53,703 nucleotides of DNA from a virus. Positions within the stretch are counted from its first letter, which is position 1. Every line of letters starts with the position of its first letter. The DNA is taken from positions 1 through 53,703 of IMG/VR virus record IMGVR_UViG_3300036719_001675; one strand, written 5' to 3'. The position numbers and the translations under genes were made by a program. The notes under the pieces were generated by a model that saw only the letters and a list, made by a program, of their open reading frames with translations, was not told where the DNA came from and did no database searches. Of the stretch, positions 13,943 through 21,866 are shown one piece after another.

Positions 13943-16603
13943 ATGTTTTTCCATACCCATGTTCATTCAGAATTTTCCTGCCTAGACGGAATGGCAGATG
14001 TGCCTACTCTTGTCGCAAAAGCGTCAAGTATGGGGCAGGGCGGTATCGCACTAACAGATCACGGCAATATGAGTGGTGTGTTTCAATTGTACAAGTCGGC
14101 AATTCAGCACGACATAAAACCATTCACTGGACTAGAGGCTTACATCGTTGAAGATATCTTTGACAAAAAAGCCAAGCGCAACCATCTGACTCTTATCGCA
14201 TATACAACTGACGGATATCAGAATCTAATCAGGCTTTCATCACTGTCTCATCAGCGTGACCATTACTATTACAAGCCATTAATAGACTTTTCTGACTTAG
14301 CCAACTTACATTCGCAAGGTCTGCTTAAAGGTATCGCTTGCCTCACTGGTTGTTACTTCGGCATGGTATGTCAAGCCATAGTCAATTCAGCAGATGAAGA
14401 AAAGGGTATGCAGAAGGCGCAGAGAATTGTCAAGACACTGCAAACGATGTTTGACTTAGTGTATGTAGAAATTCAGCACCACAAGACACAGCATGAGATT
14501 TGGAATGACGACAGATTAGTTACCGCATTGCACAAGTTGTCAATTGATACCTCATGCCCACCTATCATCACAAACGATTGCCACTACTGCGATAAGAACG
14601 ACAAAGAACTACACGACATGATGAAGATGATCGCTTACTCCAGCGAATCTTCCGAAGTGTCATTCCCAGGCGACTCTTACCATTTGGCTTCTACGCAATG
14701 GGTCAAGAATCATTACCGAAACCACCCACAAGTTTGGCAAGACGCACAGGCTTCATATCAAGAACTCTTAGACAAAAACACTTTACGAATTCCACCGCTA
14801 GACAAATACAAGTATTTCGTGCCGAAGATTGTGAGTAGCCCAAACAAGGTTCTTGAAGAACACTGTAAAAACGCAATGATAGAAAAAGGATTAGGGCAGG
14901 AGTATCAAGACAGACTTTCCTACGAACTTAAAGTAGTGAAAGACCTAGGAATGTCAGATTATTTTCTACTCGTATTTGATTATGTGGGTTGGTGCAATAA
15001 AAACGACATTTTGGTTATCGCTAGGGGTTCTGCCGCTGGCTCACTCATATGTTGGCTTCTAGGTTTCACGCAAGTTGACCCATTGAAGTGGAATCTCACA
15101 TTTGACAGATTCTTAACGCCTGATCGTATTCGCCCACCTGATATTGACTTAGACATTGAAGACACAAGGCGTGGTGATGTTATTGAGTATCTTCAAGGTA
15201 GGTACGAAATTAATCAGATCGGAACATACAACCGATTATCGTATGATGAAGAGACAGGTCGTGGTGGTCTGTTCGTTCAGTACATCAGCGCCAAGCGAAA
15301 GATACTAGGCGATAGATTCCCGAAAGAATTGGGAAGAGTAAAGACACTGCATGACTTAGACTTAGTTAATCCTGACGACGCTAACAGGCTACGGTTGCTA
15401 GGAGATGTTCCGTTACGGCGTTCTGCTGGCGCACACGCGGCAGGGTTCGTTGTCTCTGCACCACCTGAACATTCTATTAGCGATTGGTTGCCTACTATGC
15501 TGATTCCGTCTTCAGATACAACGGTTACGCAAATGCTCATGGACGATGTAGAAGACGCTGGCTATATCAAGATTGACTTACTAGGTCTACGGTCTCTTAC
15601 AACACTTCATAGGTGCTTAGACATGATCGGCAAGGATAAAAGTTTCTTGAACGAAATACCCCTAGACGACTTAGCGACATTTGAATTCTTGCGTAAAGGT
15701 CTGAAAGAAACAGGCGTGTTTCAACTAGAGGGTTACACAGCGGCAAAAGGTTGTCGGGAAGTCAAAGTCAAATCTGTCAACGATCTCATTCTTGTCAATG
15801 CACTTTACAGACCTGCCACTATCAATAGCGGTTACACGACACAGTTCCTCACTAACAGAAAAGCGCCCACAAAGATTCACTATCCACACCCAATAATCAA
15901 GAAGCATTTGCATGAGACTTTCGGTGTACCTGCTTATCAAGAACAAGTGTTGGCGATTCTTCGTGACTTAGGTATGCCAGTGGCAGAAATGAATGACTTC
16001 CTCAAAGCAGTCAAGGGTAAACACGCAAAGGCTGGATACTCTGACGCTTCTACAGCGGTATTTGACGACAACTATGACCGATTCACTGCCCTATGTTCTA
16101 AAGTAGGAATGAATCAGCAGGCGATAGATGAGTCATGGCAACTTGTAGAAGGTTTCGCCGCTTATGGATTCAATCGTGCTCATGCAACTGCATATTCGCT
16201 TCTTGGGTATCAACTTGCGTATCTGAAGATCAACCACCCATTAGAGTTTCATTCTGCATTGCTAGAAACTACGGGCGGTACGAAAGAAGAACAGTACATA
16301 GTAGAAACAAGAAGAATGGGAGTGCGTATTCTTCCTGCTTGTGTCAATTCATCATCGGTTTCATGGGGCATAGATAGAAAACGAAATGCCATTAGGCGTG
16401 GTCTCACATCTATCAAGGGTGTAGGGTTAAAAGCCGCGCAAGTAATTGCAGAAAATGCACCGTATGATTCAATAGAACATCTCATAGCGACTTGCCCTGC
16501 ACAACCAGTTACTGGCGGTAAGCAATGGGCAAAAGAACGAACGCTTACAGGCGTACTCCATGCACTGCACAATGCTGGGGCGCTTAGGGAACTAGGAATC
16601 TAA
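13943..16603 (+). CDS. dnaE: DNA polymerase III alpha subunit-like (C-family) polymerase
   Basis: Replicative polymerase of 886 residues with ribosome-binding site GGGAGGG. The N-terminal PHP domain shows HTHVHSEFS (about 4-12), TDHGNMSG and later TNDCHY. The palm has GRGSAAGSLICWLLG and PDIDLDIED (about 397-405), carrying two catalytic aspartates, with a third in IKIDLLGLRSL (about 543). The finger and tandem helix-hairpin-helix parts follow (GVPAYQEQV, FNRAHATAYSLL, IKGVGLKAA). At 886 residues it is shorter than bacterial DnaE (about 1,160); the sequence stops soon after the helix-hairpin-helix, so the OB and tau-binding tail seem absent. This suggests host-clamp-independent or modified use. 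Confidence 0.95.
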   Translation: MFFHTHVHSEFSCLDGMADVPTLVAKASSMGQGGIALTDHGNMSGVFQLYKSAIQHDIKPFTGLEAYIVEDIFDKKAKRNHLTLIAYTTDGYQNLIRLSSLSHQRDHYYYKPLIDFSDLANLHSQGLLKGIACLTGCYFGMVCQAIVNSADEEKGMQKAQRIVKTLQTMFDLVYVEIQHHKTQHEIWNDDRLVTALHKLSIDTSCPPIITNDCHYCDKNDKELHDMMKMIAYSSESSEVSFPGDSYHLASTQWVKNHYRNHPQVWQDAQASYQELLDKNTLRIPPLDKYKYFVPKIVSSPNKVLEEHCKNAMIEKGLGQEYQDRLSYELKVVKDLGMSDYFLLVFDYVGWCNKNDILVIARGSAAGSLICWLLGFTQVDPLKWNLTFDRFLTPDRIRPPDIDLDIEDTRRGDVIEYLQGRYEINQIGTYNRLSYDEETGRGGLFVQYISAKRKILGDRFPKELGRVKTLHDLDLVNPDDANRLRLLGDVPLRRSAGAHAAGFVVSAPPEHSISDWLPTMLIPSSDTTVTQMLMDDVEDAGYIKIDLLGLRSLTTLHRCLDMIGKDKSFLNEIPLDDLATFEFLRKGLKETGVFQLEGYTAAKGCREVKVKSVNDLILVNALYRPATINSGYTTQFLTNRKAPTKIHYPHPIIKKHLHETFGVPAYQEQVLAILRDLGMPVAEMNDFLKAVKGKHAKAGYSDASTAVFDDNYDRFTALCSKVGMNQQAIDESWQLVEGFAAYGFNRAHATAYSLLGYQLAYLKINHPLEFHSALLETTGGTKEEQYIVETRRMGVRILPACVNSSSVSWGIDRKRNAIRRGLTSIKGVGLKAAQVIAENAPYDSIEHLIATCPAQPVTGGKQWAKERTLTGVLHALHNAGALRELGI

Positions 16604-16636
16604 GTAAAATCACCACAAAACACAAGGAGAAAAACA

Positions 16637-16885
16637 ATGTCAGAACAATTGCAATTATTCCCAATAGAAGAAATAGAAAATGAAGTAAGAGAATTGGCAA
16701 TAGACACTATTAAATATGCCACTGCCACACTTGCCGATGTAGCACAAGTAATAAGAGAAATAAAAGCAGAAAATGAAAAATTAGCCAGTTACATTACTTT
16801 TCTCTTAAAAACATACGACTTGGCTAGTGATGAATCAATTTATTGCTTCCCTGACGGAACGATGTGGTCTCTCGGATATGAGTGA
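16637..16885 (+). CDS. Small hypothetical protein after the polymerase
   Basis: An 82-residue protein after CAAGGAGAAAAACA. Helical throughout: VRELAIDTIKYATATLADVA and following look like a coiled coil. The N-terminal sequence EQLQLFPI resembles a clamp-binding (QxxLF) peptide, which would fit a gene next to the polymerase; that link is my inference from a short motif. It overlaps the next small gene by eight bases. Confidence 0.58.
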   Translation: MSEQLQLFPIEEIENEVRELAIDTIKYATATLADVAQVIREIKAENEKLASYITFLLKTYDLASDESIYCFPDGTMWSLGYE

Positions 16886-16979
16886 CCTGACTTTTCTTTT
16901 GGCATGGTGTACAATGTCTTATCTTATTGTAAAGACTGTGGTCTCTTTGATTGACCGCAAGAAAGGGCATAAAAAATAG
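16878..16979 (+). CDS. Small single-TM protein (33 aa)
   Basis: ATG 16878 overlaps the preceding stop (ATGAGTGA). The product is one hydrophobic helix (LTFLLAWCTMSYLIVKTVV) followed by a basic tail (DRKKGHKK), typical of a small inner-membrane protein. It is seen only by direct translation. Similar tiny membrane genes are at 10561 and 51774. Confidence 0.42.
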   Translation: MSDLTFLLAWCTMSYLIVKTVVSLIDRKKGHKK

Positions 16980-17024
16980 GGAAACCTTAACCATTATCCG
17001 ACAACTACCAAGGAGAAAAACGCT

Positions 17025-17567
17025 ATGCGTATTACTACTACTTTGACAGTTGCCTTTGCTTCAATGCTTATGGCAGTTGGTTGTGGAACTCAAGCAGAAC
17101 AAGGAACTGCTACACCCACAACAATTACCACTACAACAATCAACACGGTGGAAGTAACATCACCACCCTCAACTACAACAACTACAACGCCAGTTACTAC
17201 AACTGCCGTGACACTCCCTGAAGGATTCTATATGCCTTCACTTGACCCTGATGTGCCGTGTCAAGAATGGACTCAAACTGCGCTAGACGCTGGTTGGCAT
17301 TGGGAATTATTGCCTGAACTTCTTCGTGAAGTATGGAGTGAATCTAGATGCCAAAATGTAATCCCTGGTCACCCTCAATGGAATGGTCACGATCACGGAC
17401 CGCTTCAAATTAATCAAGTTTGGTCTAATGAAGTGGAAGACTTCTTCGGAGACTGGTCAATGATTAATACGCCTAGTGTGAATTTTGCATGGGCGTGGGA
17501 AATGTTTAAGTGGCATGAGCATCATCAAGGTTGCGGTTTTAAGCCTTGGTCACGCAAATGCAAATAA
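17025..17567 (+). CDS. Putative lipoprotein with lytic transglycosylase-like domain
   Basis: A 180-residue secreted protein with AAGGAG upstream. The signal peptide ends in a lipobox-like MAVGC, so Cys-20 could be lipidated. Next is a Thr-rich linker (about 28-65). The globular domain has LLREVWSESRC (catalytic-Glu position of lysozyme-like folds), HDHGPLQIN (the GPMQIN-type motif) and a C-terminal WAWEMFKWHEHHQGCGFKPW. The pattern matches SLT/lysozyme-like domains that cut peptidoglycan. It lies with replication genes, far from the lysis cassette, so entry exclusion or early wall remodelling is possible. Confidence 0.68.
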   Translation: MRITTTLTVAFASMLMAVGCGTQAEQGTATPTTITTTTINTVEVTSPPSTTTTTTPVTTTAVTLPEGFYMPSLDPDVPCQEWTQTALDAGWHWELLPELLREVWSESRCQNVIPGHPQWNGHDHGPLQINQVWSNEVEDFFGDWSMINTPSVNFAWAWEMFKWHEHHQGCGFKPWSRKCK

Positions 17568-17571
17568 GCCT

Positions 17572-17580
17572 GCTATAGTT
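17572..17580 (+). promoter_or_regulatory. Candidate extended -10 promoter for whiB-like gene
   Basis: TGCTATAGT lies immediately after the lipoprotein stop and 33 bp before ATG 17613, which has its own GGGAGGA site. This would start the recombination cluster transcript. Confidence 0.43.
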
Positions 17581-17612
17581 AACTAAATCACCACTATCCC
17601 TTGGGAGGAACA

Positions 17613-18080
17613 ATGGGAAGCGAAGTAGATTATTCAATAGAAGAAATTGACGAAGGGAAATGGAGAGAAAGCGCTAACTGCAAAGATAGAAGCGTTGATC
17701 TTTTTTTCACAGATGGGGCAGGCGATAGCAGTAGGTATTTGTCTGCAAAAACACTCTGCTTCAATTGCCCCGTTCAAAAGCAATGCTTAGATTATGCCGT
17801 TACAAACAGTATCGTCTATGGCTTGTGGGGAGGTATGCCTTATCGTGAACGATTGCAATACCGTGCTGGTAAGCGATCACATAAGTTAGAACTGAAAGAT
17901 GTTCTAAGAGGCTATAGTAACGCCAACGATAAGACGCTTACTAAGTTGTCAGAAACGCTAGGGATCAGCAAAGACAACATTAAGTACGCTCTTGGCATTG
18001 ATAAGAAATCAATGGCTAGGCGTGTACGACGACAAAGAGATCAACTACGATTGAAAGCAGGGAATTCAAATGACCAGTAA
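17613..18080 (+). CDS. WhiB-like iron-sulfur transcription factor
   Basis: Actinobacteria-specific regulator holding a 4Fe-4S cluster. The four cysteines are in SANCKD, LCFNC and KQC, followed by the G-x-W-G-G turn (YGLWGGM) and the RERL segment. The C-terminal extension (about 90-155) reads as an added helix-turn-helix (TKLSETLGISKDNIKYALG), unusual for a WhiB. Start ATG 17613 has GGGAGGA upstream; the TTG at 17601 would place that site inside the gene. It overlaps recA by 11 bases. Phage WhiB proteins can redirect the host sigma factor. Strong host indicator. Confidence 0.9.
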   Translation: MGSEVDYSIEEIDEGKWRESANCKDRSVDLFFTDGAGDSSRYLSAKTLCFNCPVQKQCLDYAVTNSIVYGLWGGMPYRERLQYRAGKRSHKLELKDVLRGYSNANDKTLTKLSETLGISKDNIKYALGIDKKSMARRVRRQRDQLRLKAGNSNDQ

Positions 18081-19125
18081 AGCAGAACAACTAGCATTAG
18101 AGATTAACAAAATGCTTGGTTCTAACACCGTAAAAATGGCTAATGACGCATCACTCATTGTTAGACATTTACCTACGGGCGTTCTACCTATTGACATTCT
18201 TCTAGATGGTGGAATACCTACGGGAAGGTTTACAGAGTTGTTTGGTGCATACAGCACACTTAAGTCATACATTGCACTTTCGTGTATTGCACAGACACAG
18301 AAGGCAGGAGGTGTGTGCGCCATTATTGACACAGAACATTCATATGACCCTGAATGGGCTAGGTCTCTTGGTGTAGACACTGACAATCTGATCTACCATT
18401 CACCTGAAACTGGCGAAGAAGCAGTAGATGTGTCAGAGGTTCTTATACGAAACGACATTGACTTAATCGTTTGGGATTCTGTAGCGGCAACATTGCCACA
18501 AGCAGAAAGTATTAAGAGAATGTCAAAAGAATCTGTACAACCTGCACGATTAGCGGCACTTATGTCGTTAGGTATGAGGAAGTTAACAGCGGCGAACAAA
18601 AAGACCGCCATTTTATTTATCAATCAGACACGGCTAAGTGTTGGAGTTGTTTTTGGTGATCCTGAAACTGTGCCTGGTGGTAAGGCGCTTCCATTTTATG
18701 CCTCATACCGTGTAGCACTTCGTAAAGCAGGGAAGATTAAAGAATCTGCCGACACATATGACAGTGAGGGCAAGAAGGTGTCAGTGAATAACATCACTGG
18801 TCACAAAATTCGTGCTACGCTTGAAAAGTCTAAGTTATCTGCACCTAACAAAGATGTGCTCTTCACTTTTGACTTGAATAGCGGTGGCATTGATGAACTA
18901 GGTTACCTAATCAGCATAGGTCTAGAAAAAGACCTCATTAAACATGAAGGTAGGTCATGGTGGATAACGGGACAGGAAGAAATGAAGACGGTAGGCGTAG
19001 AGAAGTTTCGTGGGTGGTTAGAACAGAACCCGACGATAGTAGCGAACATAAAGACAAGCCTCGTAAAGCAAGATGGAAACCCCGAAGTCGCCAAGAAGAA
19101 GGTCGTAAAACTGAAAAAGCAATAG
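18070..19125 (+). CDS. RecA-like recombinase
   Basis: A 351-residue RecA/UvsX-family recombinase for strand exchange. Matching segments are LPIDILLDGGIPTGRFTELFG, IDTEHSYDPEWARSLGVD, LIVWDSVAATLP, ILFINQTR and VPGGKALPFYASYRVAL. The P-loop is GAYSTLKS: the Gly before the Lys in the usual GxxxxGK(S/T) is replaced by Leu. The remaining Walker B and the L2-like region are present, so it is probably functional. It is the centre of a recombination cluster with two PD-(D/E)XK nucleases and a RuvC-like resolvase. Confidence 0.9.
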   Translation: MTSKAEQLALEINKMLGSNTVKMANDASLIVRHLPTGVLPIDILLDGGIPTGRFTELFGAYSTLKSYIALSCIAQTQKAGGVCAIIDTEHSYDPEWARSLGVDTDNLIYHSPETGEEAVDVSEVLIRNDIDLIVWDSVAATLPQAESIKRMSKESVQPARLAALMSLGMRKLTAANKKTAILFINQTRLSVGVVFGDPETVPGGKALPFYASYRVALRKAGKIKESADTYDSEGKKVSVNNITGHKIRATLEKSKLSAPNKDVLFTFDLNSGGIDELGYLISIGLEKDLIKHEGRSWWITGQEEMKTVGVEKFRGWLEQNPTIVANIKTSLVKQDGNPEVAKKKVVKLKKQ

Positions 19126-19373
19126 CGAAGAATCTGGGCGCACGACTCCACCCAAATTCAGGTGCTTTACGCATTAAACATGACGCTTCAGACGAAGAGA
19201 CATTGTATGAAATTAAAGACGCTAATAAAACTTACACGCTAAGTGCAGATGAACTGTTCACTCTTTGGACTAGGGCAGTTCGTGAAAGCAAAGAACCCGT
19301 TTTCATTGTTCATTACATTCACCACAATATAACCGCCACAATTACTCTTAGTAAAGGAACTAGCAATGCCTGA
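18957..19373 (+). CDS. PD-(D/E)XK resolvase-like nuclease overlapping recA
   Basis: The 138-residue frame overlaps the recA 3' end by 169 bases. The conserved part starts about residue 45: GRKTEKAIAKNLGARLHPNS, then HDASDEETLYEIKDA with the D...E-x-K triad of PD-(D/E)XK nucleases, as in archaeal-type Holliday junction resolvases. ATG 18957 has a reasonable site (GAAGG); the true start may be later (GTG 19014). The N-terminal 40 residues are highly charged. It probably cuts branched DNA in recombination or packaging. Confidence 0.65.
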   Translation: MVDNGTGRNEDGRRREVSWVVRTEPDDSSEHKDKPRKARWKPRSRQEEGRKTEKAIAKNLGARLHPNSGALRIKHDASDEETLYEIKDANKTYTLSADELFTLWTRAVRESKEPVFIVHYIHHNITATITLSKGTSNA

Positions 19374-20007
19374 ATTAAATGCAAACATTCCCGTTATTGA
19401 GTGTTATGTTCGGGGTAACTATTTGCGTGACCAGCGTGATAGTCACGACCTTAAATTTCCGTGCATGATCTTTGGAGTGTCTTCAATACAGGGAAGAAGC
19501 CCACTGTTTCATTTTCTTATGGAAGATGGTGGAGTTTGGTGGCGTATGCCGATATCTGCATTTTGTTCTAAAGAAGAATCACCAGAAGTTGACATTCACG
19601 AACTTGTTCTTTGGAACTCTTTTTCGCAACACATTTCGGTAACTGAATTTCAGGCTATGCGGAATATGCGTATGACTTATGTTGCTCGTTCAGGAGAGTT
19701 TGTGAATGGTAAGTATTTATTCACGCTTGATTGGCACTCTCCAGATGACAATGTGCTTAACGGTGGTTTTTCTTTGAACCCTGGTCAGCATAAGTGTGGT
19801 CATGTCATTGAGAGAGATGACGGAAACTTCGCAATACAACCAAACAACAGAGTTCGTTTATTTGACCCATCATTTACTACTAAAACGGGTACACTTATTG
19901 AACGCCTAGTGAATACAAGAAAATGGGATACGGAAGATGCTCACAAATGGGTAACTTCAGATGATGACCGATACGAATACGGAATTAACCAAAGGGAGAC
20001 ACAATAA
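19366..20007 (+). CDS. Hypothetical protein of the recombination cluster
   Basis: A 213-residue protein that I do not recognise. It is beta-rich, with many aromatic residues (GVWWRMPISAFC, YLFTLDW) and a conserved-looking GQHKCGHVIERDDGNFAIQP segment. The ends overlap the neighbouring genes on both sides by a few bases, so it is in one operon with RecA and the Cas4-like nuclease. The compact size and context suggest a DNA-binding or accessory factor. Confidence 0.65.
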   Translation: MPELNANIPVIECYVRGNYLRDQRDSHDLKFPCMIFGVSSIQGRSPLFHFLMEDGGVWWRMPISAFCSKEESPEVDIHELVLWNSFSQHISVTEFQAMRNMRMTYVARSGEFVNGKYLFTLDWHSPDDNVLNGGFSLNPGQHKCGHVIERDDGNFAIQPNNRVRLFDPSFTTKTGTLIERLVNTRKWDTEDAHKWVTSDDDRYEYGINQRETQ

Positions 20008-20822
20008 TGTCATTAGCAAGCCACATCAAAATAGCAAAACGAAACACAAAAATTACACCCCGTGTTCACTCGTTCCTAAACCATACAGACGGAATCAAAG
20101 TAACGAACGATGAACTAGCGAAGCGTGTGCTTGAAATTCTTTCACCTGCCGAACATGATAGGTCAGGTCACTTTCACCCGTCACAATTATACCAATGCAA
20201 GAAGAGTCAAGTCTTTGACTTCTACGGTTCAAATACTGGGCAGAAACAATATAACCCTACTCTTCAAAACCTTTTCAACGATGGGCATTTCCGTCACTTA
20301 CGCTGGCAAATAATGCTAATGAACGCAGGCGTATTAACAGACATTGAAGTAGCAGTGTCTCTTCCTGAAAAACGACTTGGCGGTTCAATTGACGGAATCA
20401 ATTCAAAAGAAGGCTGGATATTTGAGTTAAAAGGTACTAGCCAGTATGCACAAGTCGTAAAGCGTGGCGCAATGCCTGCTCACATCAAGCAAGTCCATGC
20501 CTATATGCTGGCTAGTGGTTACAAATCAGCACTAATTGTCTATGAGTGCAAATCATCGCAACAATGGGTTGAAATTGAAGTAAGTCGTGATGAAACCATC
20601 ATTGAAGAACTAGAGTCAATCCTTACAGACCTGAACAAAGCCATTGATACAGGAGAAATGCCAGAGGTATTAGATGAATGTCAGAATAAAGAAGGTCAAT
20701 ACAAGTATTGCCCACACGCTTCAATCTGTCTCGGGGTCAAGCGTGTCGCAGACTTCCATCAGGTCGTTCCGCCTGAACGACGGGTTGCCAACCTTAAGAG
20801 AACTACAACAAGAACTAGATGA
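20007..20822 (+). CDS. Cas4/RecB-like PD-(D/E)XK exonuclease with cysteine cluster
   Basis: A 271-residue nuclease. Active-site motifs are GGSIDGI (Asp) and WIFELKG (E-x-K), then HIKQVHAYMLASG (QxxxY). A Cys in YQCKKS and three Cys near the C-terminus (DECQNK, KYCPHASIC) match the 4Fe-4S layout of Cas4 and AddB. No cas genes or CRISPR array are present, so its role is DNA end processing for RecA-mediated recombination. Start ATG 20007 follows GGGAGACACAATA. Confidence 0.85.
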   Translation: MSLASHIKIAKRNTKITPRVHSFLNHTDGIKVTNDELAKRVLEILSPAEHDRSGHFHPSQLYQCKKSQVFDFYGSNTGQKQYNPTLQNLFNDGHFRHLRWQIMLMNAGVLTDIEVAVSLPEKRLGGSIDGINSKEGWIFELKGTSQYAQVVKRGAMPAHIKQVHAYMLASGYKSALIVYECKSSQQWVEIEVSRDETIIEELESILTDLNKAIDTGEMPEVLDECQNKEGQYKYCPHASICLGVKRVADFHQVVPPERRVANLKRTTTRTR

Positions 20823-21099
20823 ATATGTGGCAGTGATAATGGGGCGTGAAGCGCCACCTATCAACAACGGGGAAATGACACTCCTTGAATACGCCAATGC
20901 TGTCTATAGTCGTGGCATGGAATTGACCATGCTGATTCAGCGTTCAGAAGCCTCTGGCACTGTTCTGAAGGGTTCTAAGTATTACAAGTTCCGTACTGGC
21001 GAACTACGCTCTTTCGTAGAACTAGCATTGAAGGCTATTGAATTGGGTAGTAGGCGTATCACGGTGGCTAAAATGGAGTATGATATGACGCGTGGATAG
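20785..21099 (+). CDS. Hypothetical helical protein
   Basis: Protein-like sequence begins about LPTLRELQQELDEYV; the start is uncertain. TTG 20785 is my choice; ATG 20674 would overlap the nuclease gene by 149 bases, while GTG 20827 and ATG 20839 are also possible. The product is mostly helical, with EYANAVYSRGMELTMLIQRS and a basic patch KGSKYYKFRTGELR. The stop overlaps the RuvC-like start (GTG 21092). Unrecognised, probably a recombination accessory factor. Confidence 0.55.
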   Translation: MPTLRELQQELDEYVAVIMGREAPPINNGEMTLLEYANAVYSRGMELTMLIQRSEASGTVLKGSKYYKFRTGELRSFVELALKAIELGSRRITVAKMEYDMTRG

Positions 21100-21592
21100 A
21101 TTCGTAGTCATTGGCATAGACCCAGCCTCTACCAAGTTGGCAATGGTTGCGTTATCTTCCGATGGAAGATATATGACCTATTACAACGGCAAATTAGGAA
21201 AGAGTGGTGGGCAATCGTGCGCCAACGCTATACGAAGTGTCAACTCGTTTGTTTCAAGCGTTCAAAAGAAACTGGGCAAAGTTCAGTATGCTTTCATAGA
21301 ATCGCCAGTAGTCGGAAGAGGCGGTGTACGGTCAACGATGGTTCAGTGTTTCACATCGGGCGCTATTCAAGGTGCGCTTTATGAATCAGGGATCACCACA
21401 CAAGTCGCCAATGTCTCGTCGTGGAAAAAAACAGTCGTCGGAAAAGGAAACGCAACCAAAGAAGAGGTCGCAGAATTTATACGATTACGATGGCATGATA
21501 TCTTCGCCACAGCAAGTGGAAATCAAGACCTCATTGACGCTTCCTGCATTGCCCTCTATGGACAACTCTCTGTCGGTAGGGGAATGGTTTAA
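21092..21592 (+). CDS. RuvC-like Holliday junction resolvase
   Basis: A 166-residue RNase H-fold endonuclease starting at GTG 21092. Acidic residues are at the expected places: IGIDPAST (first Asp), YAFIESPV (Glu) and NQDLIDASCIA (Asp near the C-terminus). RuvC-type enzymes cut four-way junctions; in phages they clear branches before packaging. The gene overlaps the upstream frame by eight bases and the following WhiB gene by 35. Confidence 0.83.
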   Translation: MDRFVVIGIDPASTKLAMVALSSDGRYMTYYNGKLGKSGGQSCANAIRSVNSFVSSVQKKLGKVQYAFIESPVVGRGGVRSTMVQCFTSGAIQGALYESGITTQVANVSSWKKTVVGKGNATKEEVAEFIRLRWHDIFATASGNQDLIDASCIALYGQLSVGRGMV

Positions 21593-21866
21593 CTTAGCGT
21601 CATGCAAAGGTCAGACAGTTAAGTTTTTTAGGCATACTTGTTCACTCAGATGCAACACACACCCACAAGGTTGTGATAGAGTCGCTACAGTTAGACACTG
21701 TAGAAATACCTGTCTGACTTGCCCCGTTCTAGAACATTGCAGAATATGGGCGATCAGCACAAATTTAATTTATGGGTTCGCAGGCGGTATGTCTGAGAGC
21801 GAAAGAGAAACATTCAAGACTATGTTGGAGGAAGAAAATGGAAGAATTCCTGTTCAGTCAGACTGA
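21558..21866 (+). CDS. Second WhiB-like protein
   Basis: About 102 residues from ATG 21558. Motifs: WFNLASCKG, CLTCPVLEHC and the turn GFAGGMSESERE, with four WhiB-type cysteines. Extra cysteines (HTCSLRCNTHPQGC) sit in the insertion before the CxxC pair and could alter the cluster. It overlaps the RuvC frame at its start and the ParB gene at its end, so translation is coupled. It differs clearly from the WhiB at 17613 (no C-terminal HTH), so the two likely have separate roles. Confidence 0.8.
   Translation: MDNSLSVGEWFNLASCKGQTVKFFRHTCSLRCNTHPQGCDRVATVRHCRNTCLTCPVLEHCRIWAISTNLIYGFAGGMSESERETFKTMLEEENGRIPVQSD

Noticed and set aside
20007-20822. CRISPR Cas4 adaptation protein
   Set aside because: The fold matches, but no other cas genes or arrays are present; placed with RecA and RuvC-like genes it is a recombination exonuclease.
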